Shown here: positions 23,081-34,984 of the stretch, in pieces
Layout: each line of letters begins with the position of its first letter
Numbering within the stretch: position 1 is the stretch's first letter
Assembly: GCA_032433765.1 (NCBI GenBank)
Contig: JAVIAB010000073.1
Span: 68,553,087 to 68,617,086 of the forward strand
Reading direction: 5' to 3'
DNA length: 64,000 nt
Source of the DNA: Megaustenia siamemsis
Lineage: Eukaryota > Mollusca > Gastropoda > Stylommatophora > Ariophantidae
The notes under the pieces: generated by a model
The model's input: only the letters and a program-made list of their open reading frames with translations
What the model was told of the DNA's origin: nothing
Databases searched by the model: none
Program-made: the position numbers and the translations under genes

Positions 23081-23905
23081 TTAAGAATATAAGATGTAGG
23101 CTAGAATTGTAACAATTAAAAATCACCTGTGCTGAAGACAAACGTGTCAGGCTAAAAAGTGCAGATATCACAGTTTTGCTGTGGATTAGCAACATGATGA
23201 ATCAATGCCCACTTAATTGGTGAAAGCTGAAGTAGAAGAAGGATGCACAAATTCAGATGCTTTGCATTATCTGTCACAGGTGTCTCTTACTCTAAGTACG
23301 ATTTGACAGATATTTATTGTTTGTATGAAATTAATATTAATCAAAATCAGTCACTGCAGACTTATATATACATGCATCATCTACTGTTAATGGCAGTATG
23401 TTGTATAAAATTGCATTAAGGACCGTGGAAGAACTTATCTCAAATGTTTGTTGTAATGAAAGTCTATCCACAGCTGTTGCTTCTCTTTTTTTATTTGTTT
23501 AAATTATTGCTGTGCATCTTTGCTTAGAGAAAGCTGAGATTTATTAGTTATGTGCTTTATGTTTAAAATGGTGGTGGTGAAGGTCCTTCTACATTGTATA
23601 TTGTCTGCAGCTGTGCTGTGTGTTCTAGTATTGATGTCTTTTAACATAGGCGGGTCTGAGAGGAAGTAAGTAGAGCACAACAAAGGCTTTGAAGTTGCTT
23701 GGGGTTTTTTTTTAAATGTATAATTTGTGATGGCATAGTTTTCCAGGTGCGACATACAGTATTTTTCTTGCAGCATTTGTACATCTGAGATGAATAACAC
23801 TGATGGAACATGCTCATGTCAAAGAAATAACAAACTTCTGTATTGGCATTTATATATTTTAAATGAATATTTAATACATGCATACAAACGTGCATATATA
23901 TATAA
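23081..23905. other. Intron 4, unique part
   Basis: AT-rich. The stretch 23115-23190 shares a GTGTCAGGCTAAAA segment with 53470-53500, probably an old dispersed repeat. No gene is seen. Confidence 0.45.
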
Positions 23906-23907
23906 AT

Positions 23908-24240
23908 AAAGGTAATGGTAAAATACAAAACTTGAACCGGCATCTTAGCACACGAGTTTACACCCATATGTGCTCGGCCGCCTATCCAGAAATGTTTTGA
24001 AATTTCTGTATAAGCGTTACCTCAAGAATCGAAACTCAGATGCGAGGCAACATTCCTCACCTTCCTAGAGTAATACCCTGGTACCCATTTCTGCCAACGG
24101 CTGGGTCAACCGTGGGGGTATTTTTTTTTTTCCCAACCACGAGTATAATTCACACTGCTCCCAGTGGGAATCGAACACGAGTTGTCCGAACGTCGGTAGT
24201 CCAGTTGGGTGGTTTTCCCAACTCTGCTACCGAAGCCCCC
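23908..24240 (-). mobile_element. tRNA-derived SINE (family 4), minus strand
   Basis: On the minus strand it begins at 24240 with GGGGGCTTCGGTAGCAGAGT and holds a B box GTTCGATTCCC near 24170. It ends at the left in an A-rich, ATAAATAAAGG-like tail. It is the only copy of this family that I see in the window. Confidence 0.65.
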
Positions 24241-24361
24241 ATATATATATATATATTTATTTGTGTGTGTGTATTTGACTGGGTATAAGGTAAGATACAT
24301 TCATTTTTAGATCTGACAAAGTGTAAGATTATATATATGACAGGGAAAAAATAATTAAGAT

Positions 24362-24436
<75 letters not shown>

Positions 24437-24515
24437 CTGACTGGGCGAAAGATTATTTTATGTCTGGACGGGGAAAAAAAAAATATACATATATATATAT
24501 ATATATATATATGTG
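24241..24515. repeat. (TA)n/(AT)n microsatellites
   Basis: Three AT runs lie at 24241-24256, 24365-24433 and 24487-24512. They are separated by related unique stretches containing TGACTGGG and TTTTTAGAYCTGACAA, which recur at 24273, 24306, 24439, 24519 and 24551. The whole block looks like a local duplication around a microsatellite. Confidence 0.8.
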
Positions 24516-27037
24516 TGTATATTTGACTTGGTATAACGTGAGGTAGATTGATTTTTAGACCTGACAAGGTGTAGGATTATATATATGATATACTTGATGG
24601 GGGAAAAAATGATTAATAACAATAAATATATCTGACTAGGTGAAAGATTATATATATATTTCAGTGCATTAATTTCAATTTGACTGTGCAAATTAGTGAA
24701 ATATATGATGGAATAAAAAAGATTAATTTACAAATTTAACACAGTTAAAGATATTTTTTAACTGATGGTAGTTTGCTTTACTTCATGGAGATGTTAGAAA
24801 CTTGTTCATTTACTGCCTGCTTCAGAATAATCGATGTGGTTATTTATAATCGAATGTGGAAGAAGAATGTTTTTGTTACATAATCTGGTGAGTTGAAAAT
24901 GTATTTTACATATTTGATGAGGTGAATGATTATTTTACTTGTCTGATAGAGTTACAAATTATTTTACATTGCTGAAGCATTAAAGTTTATTATACATATA
25001 TACGACAGGATACAGTTATTTTACATATCTCACGGGTAAAGCTATGTTTAACGTTATTGTATAAATAATTATTTTTCTTATCTGCTGGGTAAAGTATTAT
25101 TTTACTTTACTGATTGGATAAAAGGTTGTTCTATATATTTGAGAATTAAAGGATTATTTTACATATCTGGAGGGGTAAAAACAGTAATTTATATATTTTA
25201 CTGGGTATAAGATTATGTAAAACATGTTTTAAGAATGTGGAGTTGTTTCATTCTTTGATTGACTTCAAAGCACCATTGCTATCTTTTTTTTATATTTTCT
25301 TAATCATTTATATGTTTCTTTTTCTTTCTTTTTTTTATTGTAGCTTTAAAATGTGAACTAGTTCACAACTGCAGATGCTTGGGACCAACCGTTATAACAG
25401 TTCTTGCGGTTATGGTTTCTGTTCTTATTGTATGTTTTTAATAATGAGATTGATGATTCTCAAGAACAATCCTACTGAGTTGTCATTTATAACTTGCATA
25501 CCAGAGTGCCATGGCCTGTGTTCCCTCTCCAATATGTGGTCCCAGGGATGCTCACATTTTAATGGGGTTTTTTTTCTTGTGCATTTTTCTGAACATTTTC
25601 ATTTTTTTTTTTTTACTTTCTCCCTTTCAGCTGTTAAAGAGCACACCAGTTAGAGTAAAGTTCAATGTAAGATGTAGCCCTAATGTAATATGAAATGGGT
25701 GGAAATCTGTTAACCGAACCCAGAGTTACTTCAAATTTCACAAGCAAAATTATATGACTTCAAACTCTATATTTGTTGAGGCTTTAACTTGCTCATTGTT
25801 TTCCTCATCGTCAGCGGGAAAACGTTGATTTAGGTATCTAGATTTAATGTATATGTATTTCTGTAATTGTCTGTTAATGTAAATATGTGAGCTGCAACCC
25901 CTGTTTAATGTGCAATAATTCTTAATGGGAAGATACAAATGAGATACATTTTGTTGAAAAATCACCTCCTTCTGATTCTGTGTCATTCTCCTTTTTCTCC
26001 TTGACACACAATTGGTTGCAAGCAATCATTTGTTTGGTAATATATCAGTGTCTTATGCTGGATGCTTTTTTACAGAGCAGCTTCTTTCATGACTGAATCT
26101 GCCTATATTAGACATACCTGACCACAGAATGAACAAGATTATTTGTGGTGGCATCCTAAACATCTCCTTTCTCCTGTGACTTTTGTTTCTAATGTTAATA
26201 TCATCTCTTCCTTGAATGTTGCTGTGTTGTTTTTTTTAAATATTAATTTTTGTTCTTAATGCGCTACAATCTGATTCCAGAATTTTCCAATTTTTTTCGC
26301 TGGCGAATTCTCTCAATGAAGTTCTGTAACCATTCTTCTATTTCTGCTCTGTTCTCCCCTTTACATTACAAGACATTAAAGTTGATTACTTTGCTCTGCC
26401 ATTCAATGTTCATTATCTGGTGTTGTGATGAACATGAAAACTGTTTAACCTTCTCTCCTGTCCTGCTTAGGTAGTCCAAGTAGAAGTATCCATAAAGAAG
26501 TGTGTCAAGAATGCAGCTAAAAATATACAAGTAGATAAATAGAGAGAGAGGTTTAGCACCATGCATGCCTTTCAAATTTTGTTTTTGTTGTCACTTGGTT
26601 TTTTTTTTTTTAAATATGCAGTTTTTTTTTTCTTCATTAGAACATTTGGAGATTTCTTATTTGTATAGTTTGATGCAGAAGGATGATGAACAGAACATGT
26701 TGAACTTGGAATGGAAGATAAAAAAAAAGAAAGAAAAAAGTTAAAAAGATGTTTTTTAAAAAAAATGCCACTGAACAAGTGAAAAAAAAATTGACCTCTA
26801 TAAAATGGAAAAAGGGTGTAGGTTATGTTTTTTTTATATAAGTTTGTTTAAGGCAGCAAAATGTTCTATCTGTGATATATGTGGATGCCTGATGAAGTCA
26901 CACTCAAGAGCTTCACTGGGCAATTTTCCTTTCAGTGCAATGTTACATTTTACATCTACCTCATATGTTGATGGACTTGTTAACATTTACATTTGGTTAA
27001 CAAGAAAAATGATCAAGTTTGCTTTTATGTCCTCCTT
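24516..27037. other. Intron 4, mostly unique
   Basis: About 2.5 kb of AT-rich intron with poly-T and poly-A runs. Between 24550 and 25230 a loose theme (ATTATTTTACATATCTGA, TGGGTAAAG) recurs every 50-70 bp, suggesting a very old tandem array. No coding signal was found; short frames such as 25375-25653 have no support. Confidence 0.45.
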
Positions 27038-27055
27038 CCCCCCCCCCCCCCCCCC
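27038..27055. repeat. Poly(C) run, 18 bases
   Basis: An uninterrupted run of 18 C followed by an (AC)n stretch. It is one of five long G or C homopolymers in the window. Confidence 0.95.
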
Positions 27056-27763
27056 ACACACACACCCCACCCACCCAATGTTTTTCCTTTTAAAAGATAC
27101 ATTTAAAAAAGTGCATACTGTGCATTTAACCCAGCCTTATTTATGAGATGTATTCTGTATGTTCTGCTGCTGTAGTGTGGTTGACATAGAGTTTCTACAA
27201 CTAGTCATTTAATGCTGTTCCTGCAGTGAGAACTTATGAGCTGCTTGCAAGTCTTTATATGTAATGTTGATTAACTTTGGCCTTTTGTACAGAAGATTGT
27301 GAAAATAGGGTTCATGTTTTTATATCTGAGCCTGTTTATCAATAAATATGTCTGCTTGTCTTCTCTTTTGTCTTCTGGGTGGTGAGTTAAATGCACAGTG
27401 TTCATAATTAATCCATGTTTTGGTGATTAACAGATACAAATATTGTTTTGTTTTTAAAATGATCCTTGTACCCACCTACAACATTATGTATAAAGATAAC
27501 AGACAGAATGTTTGGTCACTTCACAGATGCATGTTGACAATCTCTGACAAACATATGAGTGCAAACCTCCCATGCTGCTGATGGCTGAAAGACAATTTTT
27601 GGGAAAAATAAAAGAATAGTTTGAAAAAGATACACATTTTTTGCGGTATTAAACAGTCATGGGATGATGATGGAAAGCCACATTAGTGAAGAGAATGCTT
27701 TGCTAAAGCTCTTTGATATTACTTTTGTGTCTATTTTAGTATCTCTGAAAATTTGACATTTAA
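27056..27763. other. Intron 4, unique part
   Basis: AT-rich intronic sequence. No feature is recognised before the TTAA-flanked element at 27764. Confidence 0.4.
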
Positions 27764-28068
27764 CTCTTTCCATACGGAAGCTTTTTATCGATGCAATGAA
27801 AGAGGTTTCAGAGACAAAATTTTTCATGCTTTTAAGAATCAATCTACAAATTTATATTTATTTAACATTTAAAAATATAATATATGCATTTTTAGAATAT
27901 TGAACGAGGTATTAGATTTCACCAATACCAAGATGATACAAGATGTGTAAAAAGAATATGGTTTGATGATGGTTTACATTAATAAAATTTAGAGTGCTGC
28001 ACTATGTGACGAAGTGTATGCGGATGAAATCTGCTTGGCACACAGTGCGGCAAAACATACGGAAAGAG
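27764..28068. mobile_element. Small TTAA-flanked inverted-repeat element
   Basis: It is flanked by TTAA at 27760-27763 and 28069-28072. The left end is CTCTTTCCATACGG and the right end, reverse-complemented, is CTCTTTCCGTATG, so the ends agree at about 11 of 13 bases. The 305-bp interior has no reading frame. It is probably a TTAA-type miniature inverted-repeat element. Confidence 0.6.
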
Positions 28069-28265
28069 TTAATAAAGATTAATTGTAGGGGAATAATTTC
28101 ATAATAATAATAGACATTAAATAATTGTGAAATAATATAATTGCAAGTATATTATTATTTTATTCCAATTTTAAAATTTCAATTCTCAAAAGATTTAAAT
28201 TGTAATCCTATACATTGATTTAAGGGATAATCTATGTCAACAAACCTATATAAAATAATACAACA

Positions 28266-29045
28266 AATCATGATCACTTAGTTTATCTATCTGTCTATTG
28301 TCCTTTTGAGACGAAGATGGCACATAGGGCAGAAATTCTAAACTCTTGTGTCTGACGATCTTTGTTATCAAGTGTCAGACCTTGCACAGGACCCACATTG
28401 TATCTCGCCACTTGACTCTTCTGAACGAGTTGTTCAAATTTGGTGAGGGAGCTGATGCCTGCTGTTGTTGCCTCTCACCTTAGTGCTTTTTTTGTTTCTC
28501 TAGGTTGGCCTCTTTTCTTTACCCTCTATTTCCATTTGAGGGTTTGCTTTGAGATTCTCTCATTGTCTCTTCTCATCACATGACCAGCATATGACCACCT
28601 TCTTCTTGATTGCAAATGATATTTTTTGATGCTTTGTCATTTCTCTTATTTCTGTACTAGTCTTGAACTTGTTCCATGGTATACAAAGTATTTTCCTGAG
28701 GCATTTGTTTTTAGATGTAACCAGTCTATTTTTTATTTTCCAGCAGATAATGCATTATCACATGCATAAGTAAGGGTTGATAATACATTTGATTTGAAAA
28801 TCCTGAACTTTGTTTTTGTGCTAGTAGTTTTGATTTCCATCTAACAGTCATTGCTGCTTTGCTTTTCTGATTCTAATTTTTGTCTTTGTGTCTCCTCCTT
28901 GATCTATGCAGCTTCTAAGATACACAATGTGATCTACCTCTTCCACTGCATTTCCTTCTTGGTATATTTTTTTTTCTTCTGGGCAAATTTGATTTTTCTT
29001 CTCAAGTACTATGGTCATTTAGTGGAAATTTATTTCTGACAGTTT
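28266..29045 (-). mobile_element. LINE family B, 3' part (minus strand)
   Basis: The 3' tail at 28266-28325 matches the LINE at 31860. The reverse complement continues through worn RT C-terminal sequence equivalent to 32030-32500. Many stops. It lies inside intron 4 of gene 1. Confidence 0.75.
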
Positions 29046-29162
29046 CACTGATTCCTCCCATGGTAACAATACCTAGACCATAACCAAATTCTACTGTTAA
29101 AAATGTGAAGATTTCTTAAAATAAGTGTCTCTACTGTTGTGATATTTACTTTGTATCTGAAA

Positions 29163-29345
29163 TAAAGTAAGGTTCCCTCCCTGCCTTGCTAAGTGTATGT
29201 GGAATATGGTGTTAGGGAACATATTTTCTCCCACATTTTGGTCGGTGTCATGCCAAGCCATTTTTACTTGCCATAAAAATCGCTGCTAACCATTTTTAGA
29301 GACTGGGGACAAATCCCAGGGCCTTGTCTGTCTGAAAAAAAAAGA
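29163..29345 (-). mobile_element. Worn SINE family 1 fragment
   Basis: It shares AATATGGTGTTAGGGAACAT, TGGTCGGTGT and CCATTTTTAGAGACTGGGG segments with the fuller copy at 30550-30831. The head is missing. Confidence 0.55.
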
Positions 29346-29726
29346 AGCAGTGTGCCTAGGCTATGTACTAAAGGAGGCGTGCACTGATATGTCTGTCAAG
29401 AGTTCTTGCATATGCATCTGTAAAGCTGATGTTTATAACATTTTGTCACTTACCTTTGTCTCAGTATGTTTGTGTACTACCAATAGTATGTGAAAAACAT
29501 TAAAATTCAACAAAACCCAATACATTATAACAATATTTTATATCCATTTAAAATTGTTATTAATAATGTCAGCATTACCAATGTTATTATAATGATGGTG
29601 CTGCACAAACCATTGTGTACAATTGTACACATGTCAAATGTGTGTCTTTTAATTGTGTACTCTATAACAATGTATAACTGTGTACGCTGAAAAAATTATC
29701 ATTCCTTGTCATGTTCTCTCAAGCAG

Positions 29727-29833
29727 AGAGTCCTTCAGAGCTTGATGTAAAGATTCAAAAGATCAAGGAAAAGAATGCAGCCATCGCAAGACGACAGCAG
29801 GAGATTGAGTTGGACAAGAAAAAGTATGGCTGA
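29727..29833 (+). CDS. Gene 1, terminal exon: short coiled coil
   Basis: The exon begins after a CTCTCAAGCAG acceptor. Two bases complete a Glu codon (phase 1, matching the donor at 21278), then 34 codons lead to a TGA at 29831-29833. The last residues form a heptad-like charged helix, ELDVKIQKIKEKNAAIARRQ, ending EIELDKKKYG. It resembles the helix at the N-terminus of CCDC9 proteins (ELDKRIEALRRKN-type, followed by a QEIEED-type segment); this comparison is from memory, by eye. In this gene the helix is at the extreme C-terminus. Candidate polyadenylation hexamers AATAAA lie at 30156 and 30304. Confidence 0.85.
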
Positions 29834-30310
29834 TTTGGCTGGCCCTCCACTTCTGCTTAGCTGAAAGCGTTTCAAGCCTTTGGAGGTCACCTCTTGGTCT
29901 CTTCATCCAGCAATATCAACTTCTTGTTTGTACATTTTATATTATTTGTATATGCCCTTGCTGGATATCTTGTTGTCTTTGTACCATGGTGGCTGTACAT
30001 TTCATATGTTCCTCAGCATGTCTAGGTTGGATAAGTGGAGAAGTTATTTCATAGATGGGGTGAGGGATTAATTTGAATAATTCCATAAATATTTCTTGGA
30101 TGATGGGAGATGAAATAATTCATGGATGAGTGGAGAGTGAATTATTTTATGAATGAATAAAGGATAATTATTTCGTTCCATTAATGTCTCACCTGCTGTG
30201 TAAATTGTCCAATCTGTGAAGAAATGGACATAATCTTGAACTAAGTATACAGGTTGAATTTACCTGCTTTCAAGTTAACAGCTGGAAAAAAAAAGAAAAA
30301 GTAAATAAAG
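29834..30310 (+). terminator. Probable 3' UTR and polyadenylation region of gene 1
   Basis: AT-rich sequence after the stop codon, with AATAAA at 30156-30161 and 30304-30309. Neither site can be chosen from sequence alone. A 63-residue frame at 29880 has no support. Confidence 0.45.
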
Positions 30311-30549
30311 GTAAAAAGTTACCAATGTAATTCTCACTTCTTATAATTTGATCACTCTGGTAATAGAGAGTAATTCCTTGGGATACAGTTAAGGGTGAGA
30401 AAGATGTGCACTGTCATGGCTCATGTTGTACTTGTCCTGTCAAGAATTATGGACACATTTTGCAACTTATGACTTAATTTTTTTTTTTTAAAGAGATTAC
30501 AAGCTAACATTGATTTTATAAACCAATAGAATCCAATGTCTTTTCAGTT

Positions 30550-30831
30550 AAAAAAAAAAAGTAAAGGTTCCCTCAATGCCTTGCTAGGCAGATGGGAAAT
30601 ATGGTGTTATTGACCATATTTTTCCACAACCACGTCATATTTTAGGGTGGTGTGGTTGGTATCAAACCAGGCCGCCTCTACTTCCAAGAGTAATTTCTGC
30701 TACCAATTTTTAGGAGCTGTGTGAACCCTGGAGCCTTGTTCGTTCGAATTGAATTCATCACCTCTGATTTGAACCTGTATCCTTCTGATCAGGAGGCAAG
30801 CACATTAACCACTTAGCAACTGAGGCTCCTC
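30550..30831 (-). mobile_element. SINE family 1, nearly full length
   Basis: The A-rich tail is at 30550-30560, and the body carries AATATGGTGTTATTGACCAT. A tRNA-like head at 30760-30831 (AGTTGCTAAGTGGTTAATGT on the minus strand) marks the 5' end. It is more diverged than the 4451 copy and its target duplication is unclear. Confidence 0.75.
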
Positions 30832-31766
30832 TCAGGGCTTGATTTTAAAAAGATCAAACTTTCTTGTATTTCTAAACATTGGCTGGCTGGCCTCTTGCTC
30901 TGTTGTAAATTATAAAGATAATCCAATGGCATACAATACCAATAACTGTGTAAAGTATTTTAGACTTTACAGTTACTTAGTATTTGGAGCTGAGGTGGAT
31001 AGTGTTCCTCCTTGTATTATTTTTCCTAACTGACAGATGTACATTTATGATTTTGTTGACTGGTGCTCTATAAATGCACTGCAGTATATATATATATATA
31101 TATAGTTTCAAGTGGCATTTTTACAAACAATTCTATTTCTGTAACAGCAAATAGATTTTCATGTGTAGAGATTTATTTAAAAAGTGTGGGAACACCATCT
31201 ATGTAAAAATTCCAGTTTCTTTCTCCCTTTTCCCCCTCTATCTCTGTACCTAAGGGCTTGTAATATATTACGTTGGGAGGTGCAGTGACTTGGAAACTAT
31301 ACAGAGCTTGTAGAAGTAGAAGTATATTAGGGAAGTGAAAAGTAGTATTTTATGTCTGAAGTTGCAAGCTAGTATTGCATACATTGTTTTATTCTTAATT
31401 TTCATGTATTCTCAGTTTATACGCCATGAGGCAAGTTTGTATAATGAATTTAACTGTTGTCTACACCTCCTCTCTAGCTCCATATAGCTGTGATTGTAAT
31501 GCCGAGTCTTGGGGTCAATGATTTCTTCTGAACAGGTCAAAAAATGGGACAATCCTGTTTGCAGTTAAGTCTTGTAGCCCACATGTACACAATAAGGTTA
31601 TGTTTTTTTTTTAGCTTGCACACACAGCATCATTTATCTACATATGGGTTGTTCTAGCTTAGTTATAATTAATATAATAAAATATAACATGAAGAGTAGC
31701 TTCCTGCTAGGGATTTCATTAGGTGAAAGAAGGCAGTTTCTGTTGAAAAACAAATTATCATGCCTG
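30832..31766. other. Intergenic, unique
   Basis: AT-rich intergenic sequence with a (TA)n run at 31084-31105. No gene is seen. Confidence 0.45.
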
Positions 31767-31778
31767 CTAGGGTAGGTA

Positions 31779-33025
31779 GGAGTCGTGATAGCTCAGTGGT
31801 TAATGAACTGGACTACAAAGGACAAGCGGTAGGGTTCGATCCCAACCGACAGTTTCCGGTTTTATCTATCTATCTATTGACCTTTCGAGCCGTAGCCGGC
31901 CCATAGGGCGTAGACCAAGATACACCTTCTCCTATCTGAATTTTTGTTCTAGCAGTTTTCTTTTAAAGATATTTTATCAAATCTCGCCATTTGTCTCAGT
32001 TCTGCGCAAGCAGCTCTATCTCATTGATGGAGCCGAATCCTGCTGCTCTTGCCTCTCTCATCAATGTTCTTCTCAGTGTCTCCCTGGGTCTTCTCTTTTT
32101 CTCTTACCTGTTGTTTCCCATATGAGGTTTGCTTTGCTATTCGGTTATTATCTCTTCTCATCATATGTCCAACATATGACCATCGTCTTTTCTTTATTAC
32201 TGAAGATATTAGTGGTTGATTGGCGATTTCTCTAATTTCTTCGTTTGTTTTGAATTCGTTCCACGCTATACCAAGTATTTTCCTTAGACATTTATTTTCA
32301 AATGCGCTCAACTTTGTTTCTATATCTGTTGTTTTCCAGCTTTCACATGCATACGTAAGGGTTGATAGTACATTTGATTTTAATAGCCTAAGTTTTGTGT
32401 TTGTGCTGAGTTTTGATTTCCACAACTTTTCAAGGCTTCTGAGAGACATTGCTGCTTTAGCCATTCTGATTCTAATTTCTTTACTTGTATCCCCTTCTAG
32501 ATCAATGTGACTTCCAAGATAGATAAAGTGATCGATCTTTTCTACTGGTTTGTTTTCCATGTATATTTTGTCATCTGTTGGAATTAAACTTTTCATGACT
32601 TTAGTCTTTTCATGATTGATCTCAAGCCCAATTTTGCTGGCTATTGATGATAGTTCATTTGTGTTTTCCTGCATCATTTTTGTCTGACTGCTGATGAGAA
32701 CTATGTCATCAGCAAAGTCGAGGTCCTCCAAATGGTCTCCTTGTATCCATTCGATGCCTTTATTACCAGTGCAGCATTTCTTCATTATGAAGTCCATAAC
32801 AATTCCAAATAACAAGGGTGATAAAATACATCCTTGTTTAACCCCAGTTTCCAGTTCACCCAGCCTTTAATGGGTACGGGTTTTTTTTTCTGGGAAAGTA
32901 AAGCGTCATGGGCGTAATACTGACCACATTCCCAAAAAATCATGTGCAAAAGGTTTGTAAAATTTATGGTCACTAACACCATATTCCCTATACGCCACTT
33001 GGCGTGATGACGGTACTTTACTTTA
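31779..33025 (+). mobile_element. Full-length SINE family 1 split by a LINE insertion
   Basis: The tRNA-like head and B box (GGTTCGATCCC) lie at 31779-31859. The SINE body resumes at 32855 (CACCCAGCCTTTAATGGGTA) and ends at 33025 in TACTTTACTTTA. The outer target duplication CTAGGGTAGGTA / CTAGGGTAAGTA flanks the whole at 31767-31778 and 33026-33037 (11 of 12). Confidence 0.9.
31860..32845 (-). mobile_element. 5'-truncated LINE (family B) inserted in the SINE
   Basis: On the minus strand it begins at 32845 in the RT domain (GVKQGCILSPLLFGIVMDF). It continues without a break through LDFADDIVLIS (motif C, both catalytic Asp present), MKSLIPTD, an FIYLGSHIDLEG segment, KCLRKILGIAW and a GHMMRRDN tail, and stops near 32021. 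The 3' end is GCTCGAAAGGTCAATAGATA followed by GATA units and AAAA. A target duplication AGTTTCCGG / AGTTTCCAG (31851-31859, 32846-32854) flanks it. It has a 264-codon open frame and is the best preserved LINE here, but it lacks the 5' half of RT and any endonuclease. Confidence 0.92.
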
Positions 33026-33037
33026 CTAGGGTAAGTA

Positions 33038-33660
33038 ATCATGTCTCCCCACAGCTTTCTGTCTCCACAGTTGTTTATCAATTCTGTTGTTGATTTCCTG
33101 CTATTTGCATTCCTTTCTCTTAAGCTGCTTATTCTTTTTTTTTCATTTCCCTTGGCCTCTTCTTTCCTTCCACATTTACCTTTCAGCATTGAGGGGAGAT
33201 ATAGTTTGTGGTATTTTGCTTGTCTATTGGCTTCTCCTGAAGTTTTCCAGCATTTCTAATGTTCTATCAATCCTTTTTCGTGGTTATCCTTTGGGTCTGC
33301 ATTTTATTGAAGGCTCATTGTGTTGTGTGTTAATGCCCAATCATCTACGAATAGCTCTAATCTTCTCAGACTGATGAGTTAACTAACGTACATATGTAGT
33401 ATACGTATATGTAGGTAATAAACATTAGAAGAGGATAGTACTAGTACACACCCCTGTCTTACTCCAAAGTGATCTTAGAACAGCAGTATGTACTATTTCC
33501 CCAATTGTTTGTGACCTACATTTCTTTATTTCTTCGTTCCCTAAATTTTCTATTTGTCACAATACATTCCATTCTCATTTCATGACCAAAAATTATGATA
33601 GTTTTCTCATGATGCTCATAATTTTTTCTTTCTCATTGTGTGACTAAATTCCTTTTCTGT
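33038..33660 (-). mobile_element. Remnants of LINE 3' ends (families A and C)
   Basis: The stretch 33040-33300 reads on the minus strand as a relative of the LINE A C-terminus (an LNAER..W/KLY-type segment, as in 17.17-17.29 kb). The stretch 33440-33640 resembles 39290-39400 from LINE C (a GHxMRxE ... IVTxRKF-type segment). The SINE at 31779 therefore inserted into, or next to, older LINE debris. Confidence 0.5.
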
Positions 33661-34984
33661 TGTTTTGTGGTTTACAGCAGGCAATAATATTTGCACCTTT
33701 AAGCCCAACAAAAGCAAGCTTCAACATGGTATTTTGGAGTACGTCATTGCTGCAAAATGCATTTACATATGAAGCTCTACTTACTCATCTAGATTGTCTG
33801 GTCTGGTTTGAAGGACACAGGAAGATGTGGAGTAGGATCTGGTTCACTAATCCTGGTGCAAAGTCACTAATGCTTTCAGCCCTGGTGTTCATAGTAAGCT
33901 TCTTTTAGAACATCCAAGTTATTCTTTTTAGCTATTCGTGGTATTCAACATTTTTCTTCAAAACCACATTTCGGTATCCTCTTCACAGACATCGTTTCAG
34001 AAGTGAGAAGACCAGGTATAAATAGTCTACACATTACTCTGTGAACTAGTACATTTAAATTAGTCTTTGAAACTAAATTTATGTTTATTAAAGTGCAAAA
34101 TGTGTCCATACATTTGACTGAAGAATATAAAACTGCTTGTTGAATTATTTCGTTAATGTACAGTTTTTAATTCACTTTATCTTTTATGTTTGACTATGCT
34201 CCTTCTCACTTACTCTCCTTTAATCTTTTTTTCCCCTTGTGCTATAAAAAAGAAGCTCTCATGTTGATGTTCTAAAATCTTGCTACTTGTTGAAAGTGTT
34301 GCAGTAACTCATGTGCATGTTAACAGTGTCTCCCCATTTCAACTGTGAACATTTTTAAAGTATGAAAATAAAGGAAAAATTAATTCTACAATAATATGTT
34401 GATTTTCTGTTGAAATATAATTTTTTTGTACATGTGTGTGTGTGTTTGTTTTTATTTTTAGGCATAACTCTTTTCAGAAGCTAATTGCAGCATTACAGAA
34501 GATTAGAACCCCTTTATTGAAAGATGAAAACAAATCAATCAAAGCCCATTAGATCCCTTTCTTTCTGAGTATAGGTTATTTATAAGGTCTCTGCAGACTT
34601 ATACCTGATGAAAGCTTTTACCAAAATGTTCTAGTTTGTCTTGTCTTTCTATTTAGCTGTTCCATACTAATTTATGTTTGTTTTATATTTAAGGTCTCTC
34701 CATCCATCTCTATTCTTGGACATTTTCTTTACTTCTTTCCAGTGAAGGTAATTGTTTTTTTTGGGTTTCCACTTCTTTTCTTCTTACACTCCTAGGCCTT
34801 TTCTGCTTTCTTTTTACCAGTGGATTCCATGACAGTGCCAGTCTTACTATGCTGGCATCAGGATTTCATAGTGTGCATCCAAATCATATCCACTTTGTAT
34901 TCGTAATCTGTTGCTCAATACCATCTGATGTTCAGAATTTTCCTCAAATAGTTGTTTACAATGTGTAACGTGTTTAGTTTAATT
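33661..34984. other. Intergenic, mostly unrecognised
   Basis: AT-rich. The stretch 34640-34980 has a base composition and C/T bias like the minus-strand LINE C remnants, but no motif can be read with confidence. Confidence 0.35.

Noticed and set aside
25375..25653. Cys-rich 92-codon frame
   Set aside because: No domain recognised, flanked by poly-T, inside intron 4 of gene 1.
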